DNA of 64,000 nucleotides. It comes from Tetracentron sinense (taxonomy: Eukaryota; Streptophyta; Magnoliopsida; Trochodendrales; Trochodendraceae). Positions within the stretch are counted from its first letter, which is position 1. Every line of letters begins with the position of its first letter. Below are positions 31,651 through 43,136 of the stretch, piece by piece. The notes under the pieces are model-generated. The model was not told where the DNA came from, ran no database searches, and saw nothing but the letters and a program-made list of their open reading frames with translations. The DNA lies in the NCBI GenBank assembly GCA_015143295.1, contig CM026568.1:38138441-38202440 (forward strand), given 5' to 3'. The position numbers and the translations under genes are program-made.

Positions 31651-33197
31651 GAGTCTATGCATATGTTAAGTTCAAGTTCATGAATAAGAGTTACACAAGT
31701 ACACGAGTCAAGATGATGTTATGACGTGTTATATGCTCCATACTCTGATTATGCCTATGTTAAGTGAATCTATTACGGTTAAACATACATAAACTAATTA
31801 AGCTATGATATTGATATTGCTCGTGCTACTTTATGTTGTTGTTGGTTTATTTATCCATTGAGTATTTCATACTCAGTCGACCTGTCATTGTCTTCAGGTT
31901 TAGAAGATAAGCCGTGGACTGAGGAGGTTTTCACGGAAGATGGAGAAGAAGGTGAGTTTCCTGAGGAATGAGCTAAGGATGTAGATAATTATCCTTATTA
32001 CTAGTTAGTTGATTCAGTTTTAAAGGAATTGTAATGAACTTTTAGATGATGTTGCTTATTAGAATACTTTGCAGTTGGTACCAAACTATTTTTGTTTATG
32101 TAGGTTATGTTATGTTGGGCAAATGACCGTTGTACAGGATGGTTTGGTTTTATATAATCGAAATTTTATCATCCTCATTTTTTGGAGACTCGTGTTAGTA
32201 TGCCTTGTATGTTATGGATTTAAGCAGATTAAGGAAATGTGACGATTCCAAAGTCCTATTTTAACCTTGTAGGATTTTGGGGTTGTTACAAAAAGATCAT
32301 CATGGAGAATAATACAGATAAGAGATGGTAACAAGATATCTGAAATAGGGTAAAAGCATGAATATCAATTTAAAGGATAAAGAGCAGTATAGTTTTGATA
32401 GAAGAGATCTAACGTGCATAGTATCTAAGTTCCAAGAGAAAGGGATTATAATCATGCATCGTTTCTAAGTCATTGTGTAAAAGTATACATCACTGTTTGA
32501 ACGGTCCCATGATCTTTCAAACAGTCACCCCATCGTTCGAACGGCTACCCAACCGTTCGAACGGTTAACAGTTATGAACTTGGTAAGGTTCCCAAGCGTG
32601 CAATAGTGTACATAACCGTTCGAACGTTGGATATGCCATTCGAACAGTATGCTCGCAGATTTTGGGGAAAAACTCCATTTTCACCCAAAAAGCTTGCAAA
32701 TCAACCACATTCCCTCCTAGATCGATTATAAGCATTTATTAAAAATAATAAAGACATGAATTTAAAGCCTAACAAGGGTGTTCACTTACCTCAACCCTAA
32801 AGTTTTAGGGTTTCTAGAAGATGGAAAACCCCCAAATGGGTTTGCTTAAAGCTCTTGATCTTCCCTTAGCAAGAGCTCTGAATCTCAGGCCTTAAAACTC
32901 TTTCCCCAAAGCTCTCTTTCTAATTTAGGTTTTCTAATGAAATGAGAGATTAGGTTATCTCTACCTATTTATACTAAGACCCTTTTATGCCATTTTAACT
33001 TAAATACTCTCATTAGTTATGTTTGGTTACACTCAAGGCTAAACTAAAATGTTTCATGCTCATTTTAGATTATTCCACCTAAGATTATAATTATTCTCAT
33101 GGCCAAACATACGTTGAAATATTACTAAAATACTCCTATTCTATGAAATTACACAAATGCCCTTAATATTTAAATTATAAATTTCAGATTCGCTACA

Positions 33198-36100
33198 GGG
33201 GCCAGACATAAATAGTTCACGCCCTTCGAGAGTTAGTGCCTCACCCTTAGAAATAAGGATCGGGTCAATGATTCAGGTCGGGCCCCAAAATCCCACATAG
33301 GTAAAAGTGAGACATTGACACGTGACTTAACCATCATACCATCCTGTTAGAAGCATTTAAGGCAATCTAAAATACGAAACTAAATTTTTTTCCTCAATTA
33401 ATAGCAATTGATACTTCAAATTAGCATTTATTAAAAATTCATAACTAATCTAAATATAAAAATCCGAATCATCCATCGTGATTCTCCCGCATCAATTTAA
33501 CTTAACCTTAAATCCATAGCCAAATCTTAATTACAAATCTTCGAATTAAATCAAATACTAATCAATCAAAATCCATTGTACGACCAACGATCAAGATTCC
33601 ATTCCCCCTCTATATAATCATATGTCAGATCTTCCTCTACGTATTCTTCCCCTTCCCACGATCCAAGTGCACAAATATCGAATCCCGAACCTGTTGAAAA
33701 TAACAATTCGACTGAGTATTGAAAACACTCAGCGTATATGAACTCCTAACTAACAATATTATAAACATTAATATAAGACATAAACTATGGATTAACAATA
33801 CCTGTACATGTACATAAATCAGAGTGCAGAAACATCTTTTCTTTTTAATTCTTTCACGTGTTCACCTGTACTTGTCTTTCTTATGTTTCTAACTTGTCTT
33901 TCTTGTCTTCTTTGTCTGTGAGTATATTCAACAACATGCACGGTGCAATAACTTAAAGTAACTCTACCTCATATATGGGTAGACACTAACATATACTCTA
34001 CTTTTCGAGGTACCAAAGCTTTAGTATATTATCCGGTGCATACGGCTTAGCACATTATCTGGTGCGCACGAATTGCTTGTGATTAACTTGCTTGACTTTT
34101 CTTGCCTTGATCTTAGACTTATTGGTACTCGGGCAGTGCAAAATTCAATAATATATTCATGCTTGTGTACTTATATACTTGTGTAAGTACTTGTAATCGT
34201 GTTTTTCATTTTGCTTGTGTATATCCATTATCATGAGTGAGTGTAAATGAACGATGATAACGCTCGATTAAATCACAACCTAAATTATCAGTCAAAAGCT
34301 CTCGAATATTCATCATAATGACTAATGCCGCCATGATAATACTCCTAAGCCACACAACCATAACTCAACGTTTGTTTTAACCAATCATATCACTCATGCA
34401 ACTTGTAAATTATACATCAAATAAAACATATCATGAATCTCATGGTTGGTAAATTTAAAGCATGTTCGATAGGGTTTTTACAATAAATAATGAAATCAAT
34501 CGATCATCATACATCAATTCCAAACATGTAATCTCATAAATTTTGATTTGACAAAAGCCTTAATTTCACAACACATCACAATTTCTGCATCAATATCATA
34601 AGTGTCCCACAAATCCAACATTCATCCCTTCCTCCATTCTCAATTCATACATACACCACAAAACTATTCAATTTCCCCTTGTTTGATATATATAATGGAA
34701 ATCATAATGAGTACTTCTCTAAAAATCATGAAAATCTTAAATAAGGGATATACATAATATAAACATTGTAAGCACATAAATTTACCACATTTCCTCCCCT
34801 CTCAACTTTAAGTGTCAAGATAAGGTCCGAGAGTAGAAGAATAACGCTAAATTTATTCTAAGAGTCGCCATCTACTTAGGGGAAGTAGGATCCCAATATA
34901 AATCCAAAATAAGGGGTCTACGGTCCTGAGTAGTCTAGGTAAGAGATCCGTTTAGGTCCTGGGGAAGGGGTTAGGCACCCCAGGACCTTCATCCAATGAT
35001 GGTAACCTACTCATTAGGTCTAAGCCAAACATTTAAAATCACTTAAAATTTCCTAAACAATTACTAATTTTGCTAATCAAACACAAATCAATATGGGGTG
35101 TAAAAAGTTTATATTTGGTTGGGGTCGAACCCTGGTTTGGGCTGCCTACTTATCCGGTTAGTCGGAATCAGACCCTAATAGTAGTTCGGGGCGGTGACTG
35201 TTTTTATACTCGTTTCGGAGTGTGGTCACTTCCAACTCGTGCTTGAGTTGGGGGAAGCGGGGTTGAGATTTATGAATCTCACTCCGGGAGTTGGTTGCGT
35301 AGCTAGGCGCTCGTGGGGGAGCTCTAGGGGGCGTTCATTTATTAGGGTAAGTCTTTATTTGAATTTTGTGGGTTTTTTAAATGTTTTTGTTGTTTTGTAT
35401 TTTTTGATTTTTTTTGTATTTTTTTTAATTTTGGCAAGTTTAACTAGTCAAAAACTAACCTAAGTGCCCAAGGTAGGCGAAAAGAAAAATAAGGTCTAAC
35501 TGACTTAATTAACTTAAAGGCAAAGAGCAGGGCGGATCGAGCGGCCTTAAACCAAAAGGGGTTATGGTTTAAATACGGACCCTGCTCTAGGTCCCAAGGG
35601 GAGATAGACTAGTACCTTTAATTTATTTTGATATTTTTTTACAAATTTTCGATTTTTTTTTTGTAAGACTAAACTAATGGGATATGCCAAATATTTAGGG
35701 TTAAAAAAACCTACCTAAGTGCCAATGTAGGCAAAATAGGAAAAGAAAATTGTGGCCTAACCCTATTGCACACACATGGATAGTACATACATGCATGACA
35801 TGAAAAACAAAAGAAATGAGAAAGTTAAATTGAAATCAACTTAAGGGCCGGTGATAAGCTACTGTATCAAGGCCATTTAACCAATCATGGAAATTGGTTA
35901 TTTGGCTTCGACCCAGTAACGAACACTGGGATCAAATCTAAGACAAAAAAACGATATAGGGGCCACCACTCTTATGCCAAATATGCACACAGTACTGCCA
36001 GTGTTCTGGTTTTGAGCCAAACCTTCTAAAATAAGAACAGCCCCCACTTAGAATCATACACTAATATGTAAATACAGAAGAAAAGAGATAGGAAATGAGA

Positions 36101-38571
36101 GAAGACATACCTGCGAGGGTTGATGGGAGAATTGGCGATGATGATAGCTACTGATCCAGATGGAGAAGGAAACGGAAAATCTCTCACACTCACTCAATTA
36201 TACAGAATTTAGAATCAAAAAAGAATTGAAAAAGAAAGAAACAAAAAGAAAGGATTCTGGCCTCCTTGCACAGAAAAAAATCAAGAAATAATAAATATAT
36301 AAATAAATAATAATCAAATGAGATAGAGATGACCAAACAATGGTATAAGTTGCAGAGATTTAGAAATCCAGATCTAGGGATAAAGGAATGATGCGGAGTG
36401 ACCAGAGCATTACCTGAGAACGAAGAAAAATGAATTCGGGTGAAAAGGATCCGGTGTGTTGTTAGAGATTTGATCGGAAAAGGTGACAGAAGCTTGATTC
36501 TGTAACTCGCCGGAGAGGATGTTCGGAAGATAACTGATGAAAACTAGAGCATAAATAAACTCATAAATGAGAAGGAAATTAAAGAACACAGACCTGGATG
36601 TAGGAATCCTAGATTCGAATTTCTAGATCTCATGTTTAGATCTAGAAATTTCAAACCTAGAAAAACTGAGAGAAAATTTTTTTGATAGGAATCACTTGCC
36701 TTGATAGAACGATGAAGTAGAAAATGGCTGGGAAATAGCTATAAGCTAAGCTGAAAGTGGGGATAGAGGGAAAGGGAGCTGCAGACGCCGGATAGGAGCC
36801 GGTGATGATCGATGCAGGCGATCTGAGAGATGCTGGCTGAAAAAGGTCTTGATCTGGAGATGGACGGTGGTGGTTAGTCTGCAACTCGCCAGAAGGATCG
36901 CCGGAGATGGAGATGTTGGTCGGAGGGGACTTCTACTGCAAGTAAGATTTAAAAAAAACAAATGAACATAAATAGAAAGAAAGAGAATATAAATTCTAGG
37001 AATTCTAGATCTAGGAATTCTAAATCAAGAAGGAATTAGAGGAGAACACTAAGATAAAACCACAAAAAAAAACGAGAGATGGGGGGCGTTTACCTGATGA
37101 ACAGGAGAGCAATGAGCTGGCCGGAAATCGCAACTGAGGCGGAGCTGAAAATCGCCGGAGAAGGAAGAACGCCGGATTAGAGTCGACTTGGAGCTGTAGC
37201 CGAGGTGGTCAGTAAGGACGAGCCGCCGAAGGTGATGCTACCATGGTGAAGGGGACTGTCGGCCGAACCTCACAAATGAAGATGCTAGCGCCGGCGATGA
37301 GAACAAACGGATTTGGGCTACTGGAGTTGGTCTGCTGCTAGTGTAGGGGTGAGGTTTCACACCCAAGAGAGGGAAAAAATAATGAGAGAAATGAGTGAAG
37401 CTCTCTGCCGAAAATGAAGAGAAGGGAAAATGAGGTCATCTGACCTCATAAAGATTATTTATAGAGTGGTTTAAAGAAATTAGGGTATGAGGCTTATGTT
37501 ATGGGCTTGGGCTTTAAGCAATGAAAACTTTAAACAAGTTTTGGATCTCACTTGGGCCATAGGCTTTAAAATTCCATCCCTTAGAGGATTTAGCTTAAGT
37601 AAACTTGGGCTTGGGATCTTGAATTGGATTTTGTTTTGGAAACGTGGTGAGTCACGTGAATTGGGTTCTTGGCCAAGGGCTTACATGGGATTTCTCCTTC
37701 TCTCTCTCCATAATAAAATGAAAATAAAAATGAGTAAAATTAAAATAACTAAAAATAAATAAAAATAATAATAATAATAATAAAATAAAATAAAAGGTAA
37801 ATAAGATTTTAGGGGGTGTAAAAATGGGGTGTTCACAAACATGATTTGATTTGTTTCTTACTTTGAATCTAAACCTTTTATTCTTATTTATATCAATGAT
37901 TATCCTATTGATAGAAGAGAATCCATATTTACCTCTCTTGATCGCTTCCCTATGATCTTACACTTGTGAATGAGTCTCTGATCTTGATTTCCAAGCCCTT
38001 CTCTTCTTCTTCAATTGAAAACTCTAAGCAAACCCTAGGTTTTCCCTTATTTGTTTCCCCAAAACCCATAGGAAGCTTTTCTAACCATAAGTTCCCAAAA
38101 TAGGGTGTTTATATAGGTTTTAGAATTTTAACTCTCTTAAACTTCCAAATTCGCGACTATTCGCGTTTCCAGAAATGACCTATGATCGATCATCTGTTTC
38201 CTGCGATCGATTGCAGCTTCGACAATTTTCTAGGAACCTTTTGGGTTTCCCTACGATCGATCGTTTTTGTACCAGTGATCGATCGATACTAGTATCCTTC
38301 TTTCGCCAACTTTCTGTTATTCATGCAATCAATCATCTGACGCCTGCGATCGACCGCTACTGGTTTTTTTTTTATATAAAAGTCTTTTGCTACTTTTTTG
38401 ATAGCTTCGTTATCATGTACTTAAATCACAAAAATGGACTAAAATGAGCAAAATAATTAAGTGTTTCACATTAATTTTTATGAAAAATAATTGCATTATA
38501 AATTAAACACATTTTTATAGAGAATTAATTAAATAGCACAAATACCGAGAAAATAAATTCGGGTCTCTACA
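33198..38571 (-). mobile_element. Minus-strand LTR 'B', split by solo LTR 'C'
   Basis: In reverse complement the right edge at 38571 is TGTAGAGACCCGAATTT, matching the start of LTR 'D'. A minus-strand TATATAAACACCC lies at about 38110, with GATCGATCGC words upstream (38165-38360). After solo LTR 'C' (34767-37837), homology to the 3' half of LTR 'D' resumes, with an ACTGAGTATTGAAAACACTCAG-type motif at about 33708 and a GGATTTTGGGG segment at about 33280. The left terminus is not resolved. Confidence 0.5.
34767..37837 (-). mobile_element. Solo LTR 'C' (3.1 kb), target duplication AACAT
   Basis: AACAT flanks the element at 34762-34766 and 37838-37842. The plus-strand left edge is TGTAAGCACATAAATTTACC and the right edge GGGGTGTTCACA. 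Read in reverse complement, the right edge TGTGAACACCCCATTTTTAC matches the start of the 6039-9654 solo LTR. The two also share the AGGGGTTAGGCACCC, GAGTCGCCATCT and TCGAACCCTGGTTTGGGC blocks. No intact coding region; the open frames here are incidental. Confidence 0.82.
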
Positions 38572-40360
38572 GTTCACATGTTCTCATCCACATTATCCAC
38601 CGATGCCAAAACCAATCCTCCCCAATTATATTTAAGGAAATTATAGTAAACATTGTCTATATCGATTTTACATACGATACTATGAGTTTTTAGATATTAT
38701 CATTCACGCAGTTGTTAACAATAAGATTCGTCTATCACCAACAAAGGTGCCCTAAGATGGTGATATAATAGAGCCCAAAACTATCTTAAGTCTAGCTCTC
38801 AGGGTCTTCACTATAATTTTATACACACTCCCTATTAGGCTTATGGGCCATAAATTCTCCAGTTCAATGACCCATTATGCTTTAGGAATCAAAGGAATGA
38901 AGATGCTATTCATAACATGACCTAGGCTTCCATCCTTATGGAACTCATTGGCCACTCTATTATATTTTGGTCAAGAATTTTTTAACCACTTTTGAACAAC
39001 TTGATGAAGAAAACATCCAAACCTGTGCCTTATTTCCTTCCATCTCCTTTTATCATACCCATAATTTCCTCCTCATTGACTCTCTAAACTCTCTATAAGT
39101 TCATCTCGCAATGTCAAAGTGGAGTCCATCTAGCTTTGATCTACAAGGCTAGTCTTCTTTATAGATTTTTTCATAAAAGGAGACCACAATTTCTCTATTA
39201 CTCTCCTCACTGTCTTACCATTTATCTTCAACTTTTAGTTTAGAAATGAAATTGGCCATTTGAAGAGAGTTGTCAACCTTGTGATAGAAACAAGTATTGC
39301 AATCACCTTCATTCAACAACTTGGCTTCATACTTTTGCTTCTAACTCATCTCTTCCAATCTCAACAAGTATTGGTATTCGACCTTCAAATCTTCTATCTT
39401 CTTTATTTTGAACATACTCAATGCCCCAACTTCCTACTTGGCGGTGATTCCCTCTCATTGGTATCAAAAAATGAACCTATATAATTTACTTAACTTCGAG
39501 TTACTCTAAAAGTTGGATCGCGTGAATTAGGAACCGCTCACAGCACTCTTTGTGAGGCTATAATAAAAAATGAATTTCTCAAATGCCCTTAGAGGACAAT
39601 TTCTTTTGAACCCATCGCATACAAATCCTACACAGTTGGAATCTTCTCATGAACACAATGGGCCTCCACTTGTTTTTTTTTGGAAGGTAAGCTGGGTTAG
39701 GCAGACCACTACCATAGAAAACATAGGCAGAATTCGATCCCAGGTCCCTAGTATGACGCTAAGGGACTTTACCAACTAAGCTAGCTGGCACCCATAACCA
39801 CTTGTGCTCACATCGTCCAGTTGTTTCCAAAAAGCATGAGATTTGGGTGAATTCATCTAGCCATAAACCCTAACGAAGACCCACAAAGAATCATCATTCC
39901 AAGAACAACAAAAATTGTAGATGAAGTAATGACCCATATCAAAGTCCAAAACTTCTACAAATCCTCGATCTCACGCCATTAGAATGCCTCTAGAAGCACC
40001 AAGGGAGGAGACAACCACTCAATCTAAACAAAGAGACCCCAAACCTCCTGGACAATGGAGTTCGACATCCTTCCACGTTTGTTATCTTGGATACACATTC
40101 TAACTAGAGGGTTTTCTTTCTTTGATTAAATGTTTAATGATCAACTTCTTACTTGGATGACACACACCTCTAATGTTTCGTGATGTGATCCTTATAACCA
40201 TTTCTTACCACGAGCTCTCCCTCTAACCTGGACTCAACCAAACAATCTCTCACCAACCCCCCTATAGGTTGTTGGTTGCAGTCTATTGGACGCCAATTTA
40301 AGTCTATAGTGAGATCCCTTACAGGGATTTTACATGCCAACCCCAATTTTGACACCCTTT
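38572..40360 (-). mobile_element. Degenerate minus-strand LINE (L1), ORF1 end to RT
   Basis: Read leftwards: a possible ORF1 tail (about 40170-40355); an endonuclease stretch ending FIYNFCCSWNDDSLWVFVRVYG (about 39860-39960); and RT sequence IFIPLIPKA...ISLIGSVYKIIVKTL (about 38780-38910). The 3' part is cut off at LTR 'B'. A SINE has inserted at 39674-39797. Confidence 0.65.
39674..39797 (-). mobile_element. tRNA-derived SINE (124 bp), target duplication CCACTTGT
   Basis: On the minus strand the head reads GGGTGCCAGCTAGCTTAGTTGG, which holds an RNA polymerase III A box (TAGCTTAGTTGG). It is followed about 45 bp later by a B box (GGGATCGAATTC). The tail ends in poly(A) (plus-strand poly-T, 39674-39681). 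CCACTTGT flanks both sides (39666-39673 and 39798-39805). The A/B-box spacing, A tail and 8-bp duplication together define a SINE copied by LINE machinery. It sits in a LINE relic. Confidence 0.8.
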
Positions 40361-41160
40361 CATTATCTTTTTTTTTCTTGGGTAGATCCTTTCATTATCA
40401 GTATGTGTTATTAATACCTATATAGTCGACAAAAAATATAGTTGATAACTCACAATTAGCCGAAATCACACTCCTGCTACCAATCCTGTCTGTCACAATC
40501 GAGGATAATCCTGATTCGCATTGGAATCTAGTTTTTTTTTTGTTGAGAATAGGATCTAAGGGTTACTTCTAGCCACAATGTCTTTCTTTATTAAATTTTG
40601 TATCCTTAGTATATATCAGGTTGTGTTGGCACATCCTAATATTTGATGGGTACAACTCATTATTATTAGTTACACACTTATACATAAAAATTGATGACAA
40701 TGTCATTGGATTTAATATTTCCTCTTATTGTCATTTCTAAGAATCTGCCTATCTTCTTTTGTCCCATTCTCAATCTTATTCACTTATTTCGATCATCAAA
40801 GCTGCCACTTTTGCTAGCGCTGAACAACTTTTTTAGCTAATTGAACAATTTATGTCTCATCCAAATAGAAAAATGAAAGAAAAAAAAATCACTCTCTATC
40901 TATCTTTCTCACCCCCAAATTAGTTTGTTAGCTTAGCTAGCATGACTTTCCAAAAAATGATCAAACAAAATGTATGATGAAAAAAATTGGTAGTAGTACT
41001 TGACTTCTCCTTTCTTCATGACTATTTATATAAATAATTTAAAAACAAAAACCAAAGAATGTGGCTTATATTGGGGTGCCTAGGTGACATTGTTGGCTGG
41101 AATGGAATAAATGAAGAATGATCCGAATGGAGACAAGAGAAGACAAACTAATTAGGAGGG
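40361..41160. other. Intergenic sequence, nothing recognised
   Basis: AT-rich sequence without recognisable coding homology or repeat ends. Confidence 0.35.
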
Positions 41161-41164
41161 CATT

Positions 41165-41610
41165 ATTCTTCATCAAATCTCTAAACCTCTTTGGGGAGGT
41201 AATGCGCGAGTGGCTGAAGCGGAGGCAATTCGGCTTGGGCTCGTGATGACCTTGTCCAATAGATGGACCAAAATTATTATCGAATCAGATGCTAAAGAAA
41301 TTGACGAGATCATTTTCAGAGCCTTTGAGCAGCAGCATGGGGACATTCTTACCTTGGTGGCCGATATCCATCATGTGAGGGGCTCGTGTGAACCGGTTAA
41401 ATTCAAGTATATTCCCCGCTTAGCCAACTTTCTGGCCCACAATTCAGCCCAACAAGCTCTAAACAGTAGCCTTTTTGGACTGGACTCTTTTCTATCCTTG
41501 GGCCTTCCATGAAGGTCTCTTCCTCATGGAATACAAGGGATCCTGTAAGCAGTTTTTTTGGGTTGAATAAAATATCTCTTTACCAAAATAACAATAAAAA
41601 TTAGGATCCT
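41165..41610 (+). mobile_element. LINE 3' fragment with RNase H domain
   Basis: The frame at 41210-41512 encodes AEAEAIRLGLVMTLSNRW, then IIIESDAKEI and later FKYIPRLANFLAHNSAQQAL, the RVT_3 RNase H-like pattern (AEA-E..A, ESDA, R..N..A..LA). The 3' end ACCAAAATAACAATAAAAA (about 41582) resembles the tails of neighbouring LINEs. It lies 0.6 kb upstream of FRIGIDA on the same strand. This one domain is unusually free of stops. Confidence 0.62.
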
Positions 41611-41931
41611 TGGTCGTAAACAATAGTAAGAATAAAGGTTGAAGACAATGTCATTGTCATTTAATTTAGGTGTAGATATAAATATTTTAATAATGGTTGG
41701 AGCTATTAAACCTCTCAAGCTACAGAGAAGGTGCTTAAATTTTTAAAATTTGATTATAAAATAAAAATCGGGTTTAAAAGTATAATCTTAGGGTTAAAAC
41801 TTCTTAACCAGAGTTAAAAGAGGACGCATGTTGAGTTGTGCAAAAATAGAGAAAAGAGGACGGCTCTCTGGCTCCTGAAATTTTGGGATATTTTTTTTCT
41901 CTATTGTGTTCATATGGGTGTAGATTGGGAG

Positions 41932-42093
41932 AGGGGCGGAACCAGGGAGGACGTGGCTTTAGGCCCTCCTAAACTTTTGAAATAAATTTTTTTCCTTATA
42001 AACCGATACAAACAAAGGTGATGCCTCCTCCCAAAAAAAATATTTTGGGAGCTACGCCCCGAACCACAACAAGAGAATCCTGGCTCCACCCCT
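41932..42093. mobile_element. MITE in the FRIGIDA upstream region
   Basis: The inverted ends AGGGGCGGAACCAGG (41932-41946) and CCTGGCTCCACCCCT (42079-42093) match at 13 of 15. The element is 162 bp with an AT-rich centre. I see no clear target duplication. It ends 97 bp before the FRI start codon, probably in the core promoter. Confidence 0.6.
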
Positions 42094-42099
42094 GGCTAG

Positions 42100-42190
42100 A
42101 GACGGCTATGAATCAGTTTATCGCCAATCCATATAAATGCATACCTAATCGAATTTCTAGGGTATTATTTCAGGGACACTTGAAACGTTT
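42100..42190 (+). promoter_or_regulatory. Putative FRI core promoter and 5' UTR
   Basis: CATATAAATGCA at about 42131-42142 is a TATA-like sequence roughly 55 bp upstream of the start codon. That would give a leader of about 25-30 nt. Position-based and tentative. Confidence 0.35.
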
Positions 42191-43136
42191 ATGAAACGAA
42201 AGAAGCGGATGATTAGAAAGACGAATCCCATCCACTCTCCATCCCCCGTGAAGGTGGAAGAAGAGGAGGCTGCACCACTACCACTACCACTACCACCATC
42301 AGCAATGGTGTCATCAGCAATGGTGTCTGTGAAAGTGGAACGACAGGAGCTAACAATAGCAGGATCATTGGCAATTGCGCCAGAGAAGCAAGAAGGAGAG
42401 GCAGCAGCATTCAAGAAGAAAAAAGAAGAAGGAGAAGCTCTTTTTCTGAAATCGGTGGATGAGATTCGAGGCCTCGCCAGCGCTCTCTACACCTTCAGGC
42501 GCTGTTGGGATCATTTTCAGAAGCATATCGAATTCATCCAAAATGCCATCGACACCAGGTCCAAACAGCTTGACACCAATTCCTCTATTGCACCAATTTC
42601 CGCTGAAGAGTTGCCCGCTAAGTCCGAGCTCGAACTTCTCTGCCGGAATATGAGCAGCCGCGGCCTCCGCAAATACATCGCATCACGTCTTTCAGACATC
42701 TCCAAACTCCGTGAAGAAGCTCCTGCAGCTCTAAAGCGTGCCCCTAACCCCTCCAAGCTCGTCCTGCAATGCATTGGCCGCTTTTATCTCCAGGGGATCA
42801 AAGCTTACTGCAACGCTTCTCCCATGATTTCGCTCCGACAGGTGTCCCTTCTCATCCTGGAATTCTTTCTTCTCATGGATTGCACTGAGATTGAGCCCTC
42901 GGTCAGGGACGAAGCCGAGGTGGCTGCAATTTCTTGGAGGAAGAGGCTTGTCGGTGAAGGCGGTGTCTCCAATGCCAACGAGATTGATGCCCGCGGGTTG
43001 CTTCTCTTTGTGGCTTCCTTTGGTATTCCCACTGTATTTGGAAACGAAGATCTTCACAACCTGATTCTGTTGAGTAATCCGAGCGAAATTTCTGATGCCC
43101 TTCGCAATTCACATTTCCTCCTCGAGAGGGTTCCAG
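42191..43136 (+). CDS. FRI: FRI exon 1
   Basis: Encodes residues 1-315 plus one base of codon 316. The donor GTATTT follows at 43137. Reading on into the intron adds about 23 residues and stops at 43210, so intron retention would give a truncated protein lacking the second half of the core. The ATG was chosen as the first in a long open frame close to a TATA-like element. Confidence 0.9.

Larger units (their letters stand above)
30138..32290 (+). mobile_element. Solo LTR 'D' (2.15 kb), target duplication AAAAG
   Basis: TGTAGAGACCTGAACTTTC starts and GATTTTGGGGTTGTTACA ends the LTR. AAAAG flanks it at 30133-30137 and 32291-32295. A TATA box (CTATAAATAGAG) lies at about 30556. At least six GCGATCGATCGC-like words sit in the 230 bp upstream of it (30285-30510). 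A short 28-bp tandem around 31500-31640 gives runs of ACTATGAATTATGCATTG. No coding region. Confidence 0.87.
27102..33197 (-). mobile_element. Minus-strand LTR 'A', split by H2 and solo LTR 'D'
   Basis: Segments 27102-27796, 29926-30137 and 32296-33197 appear to form one LTR read leftwards. The right edge in reverse complement is TGTAGCGAATCTGAAATTT, like the TGTAACGACCC starts nearby. The left edge in reverse complement is ATTTCGGGGCGTGGTA, like a decayed GGGGCGTGACA end. Flanks GGGCC and GGGGC differ by one base. It holds GGCGGCCCCxGGCAACACCTC repeats (27540-27730), CGTTCGAACGG words (32500-32640) and a minus-strand TATA-like sequence (about 32970). The reconstruction is inferred. Confidence 0.45.

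Noticed and set aside
42731-43057. Minus-strand open frames under FRI exon 1
   Set aside because: Shadows of the conserved FRIGIDA coding frame.
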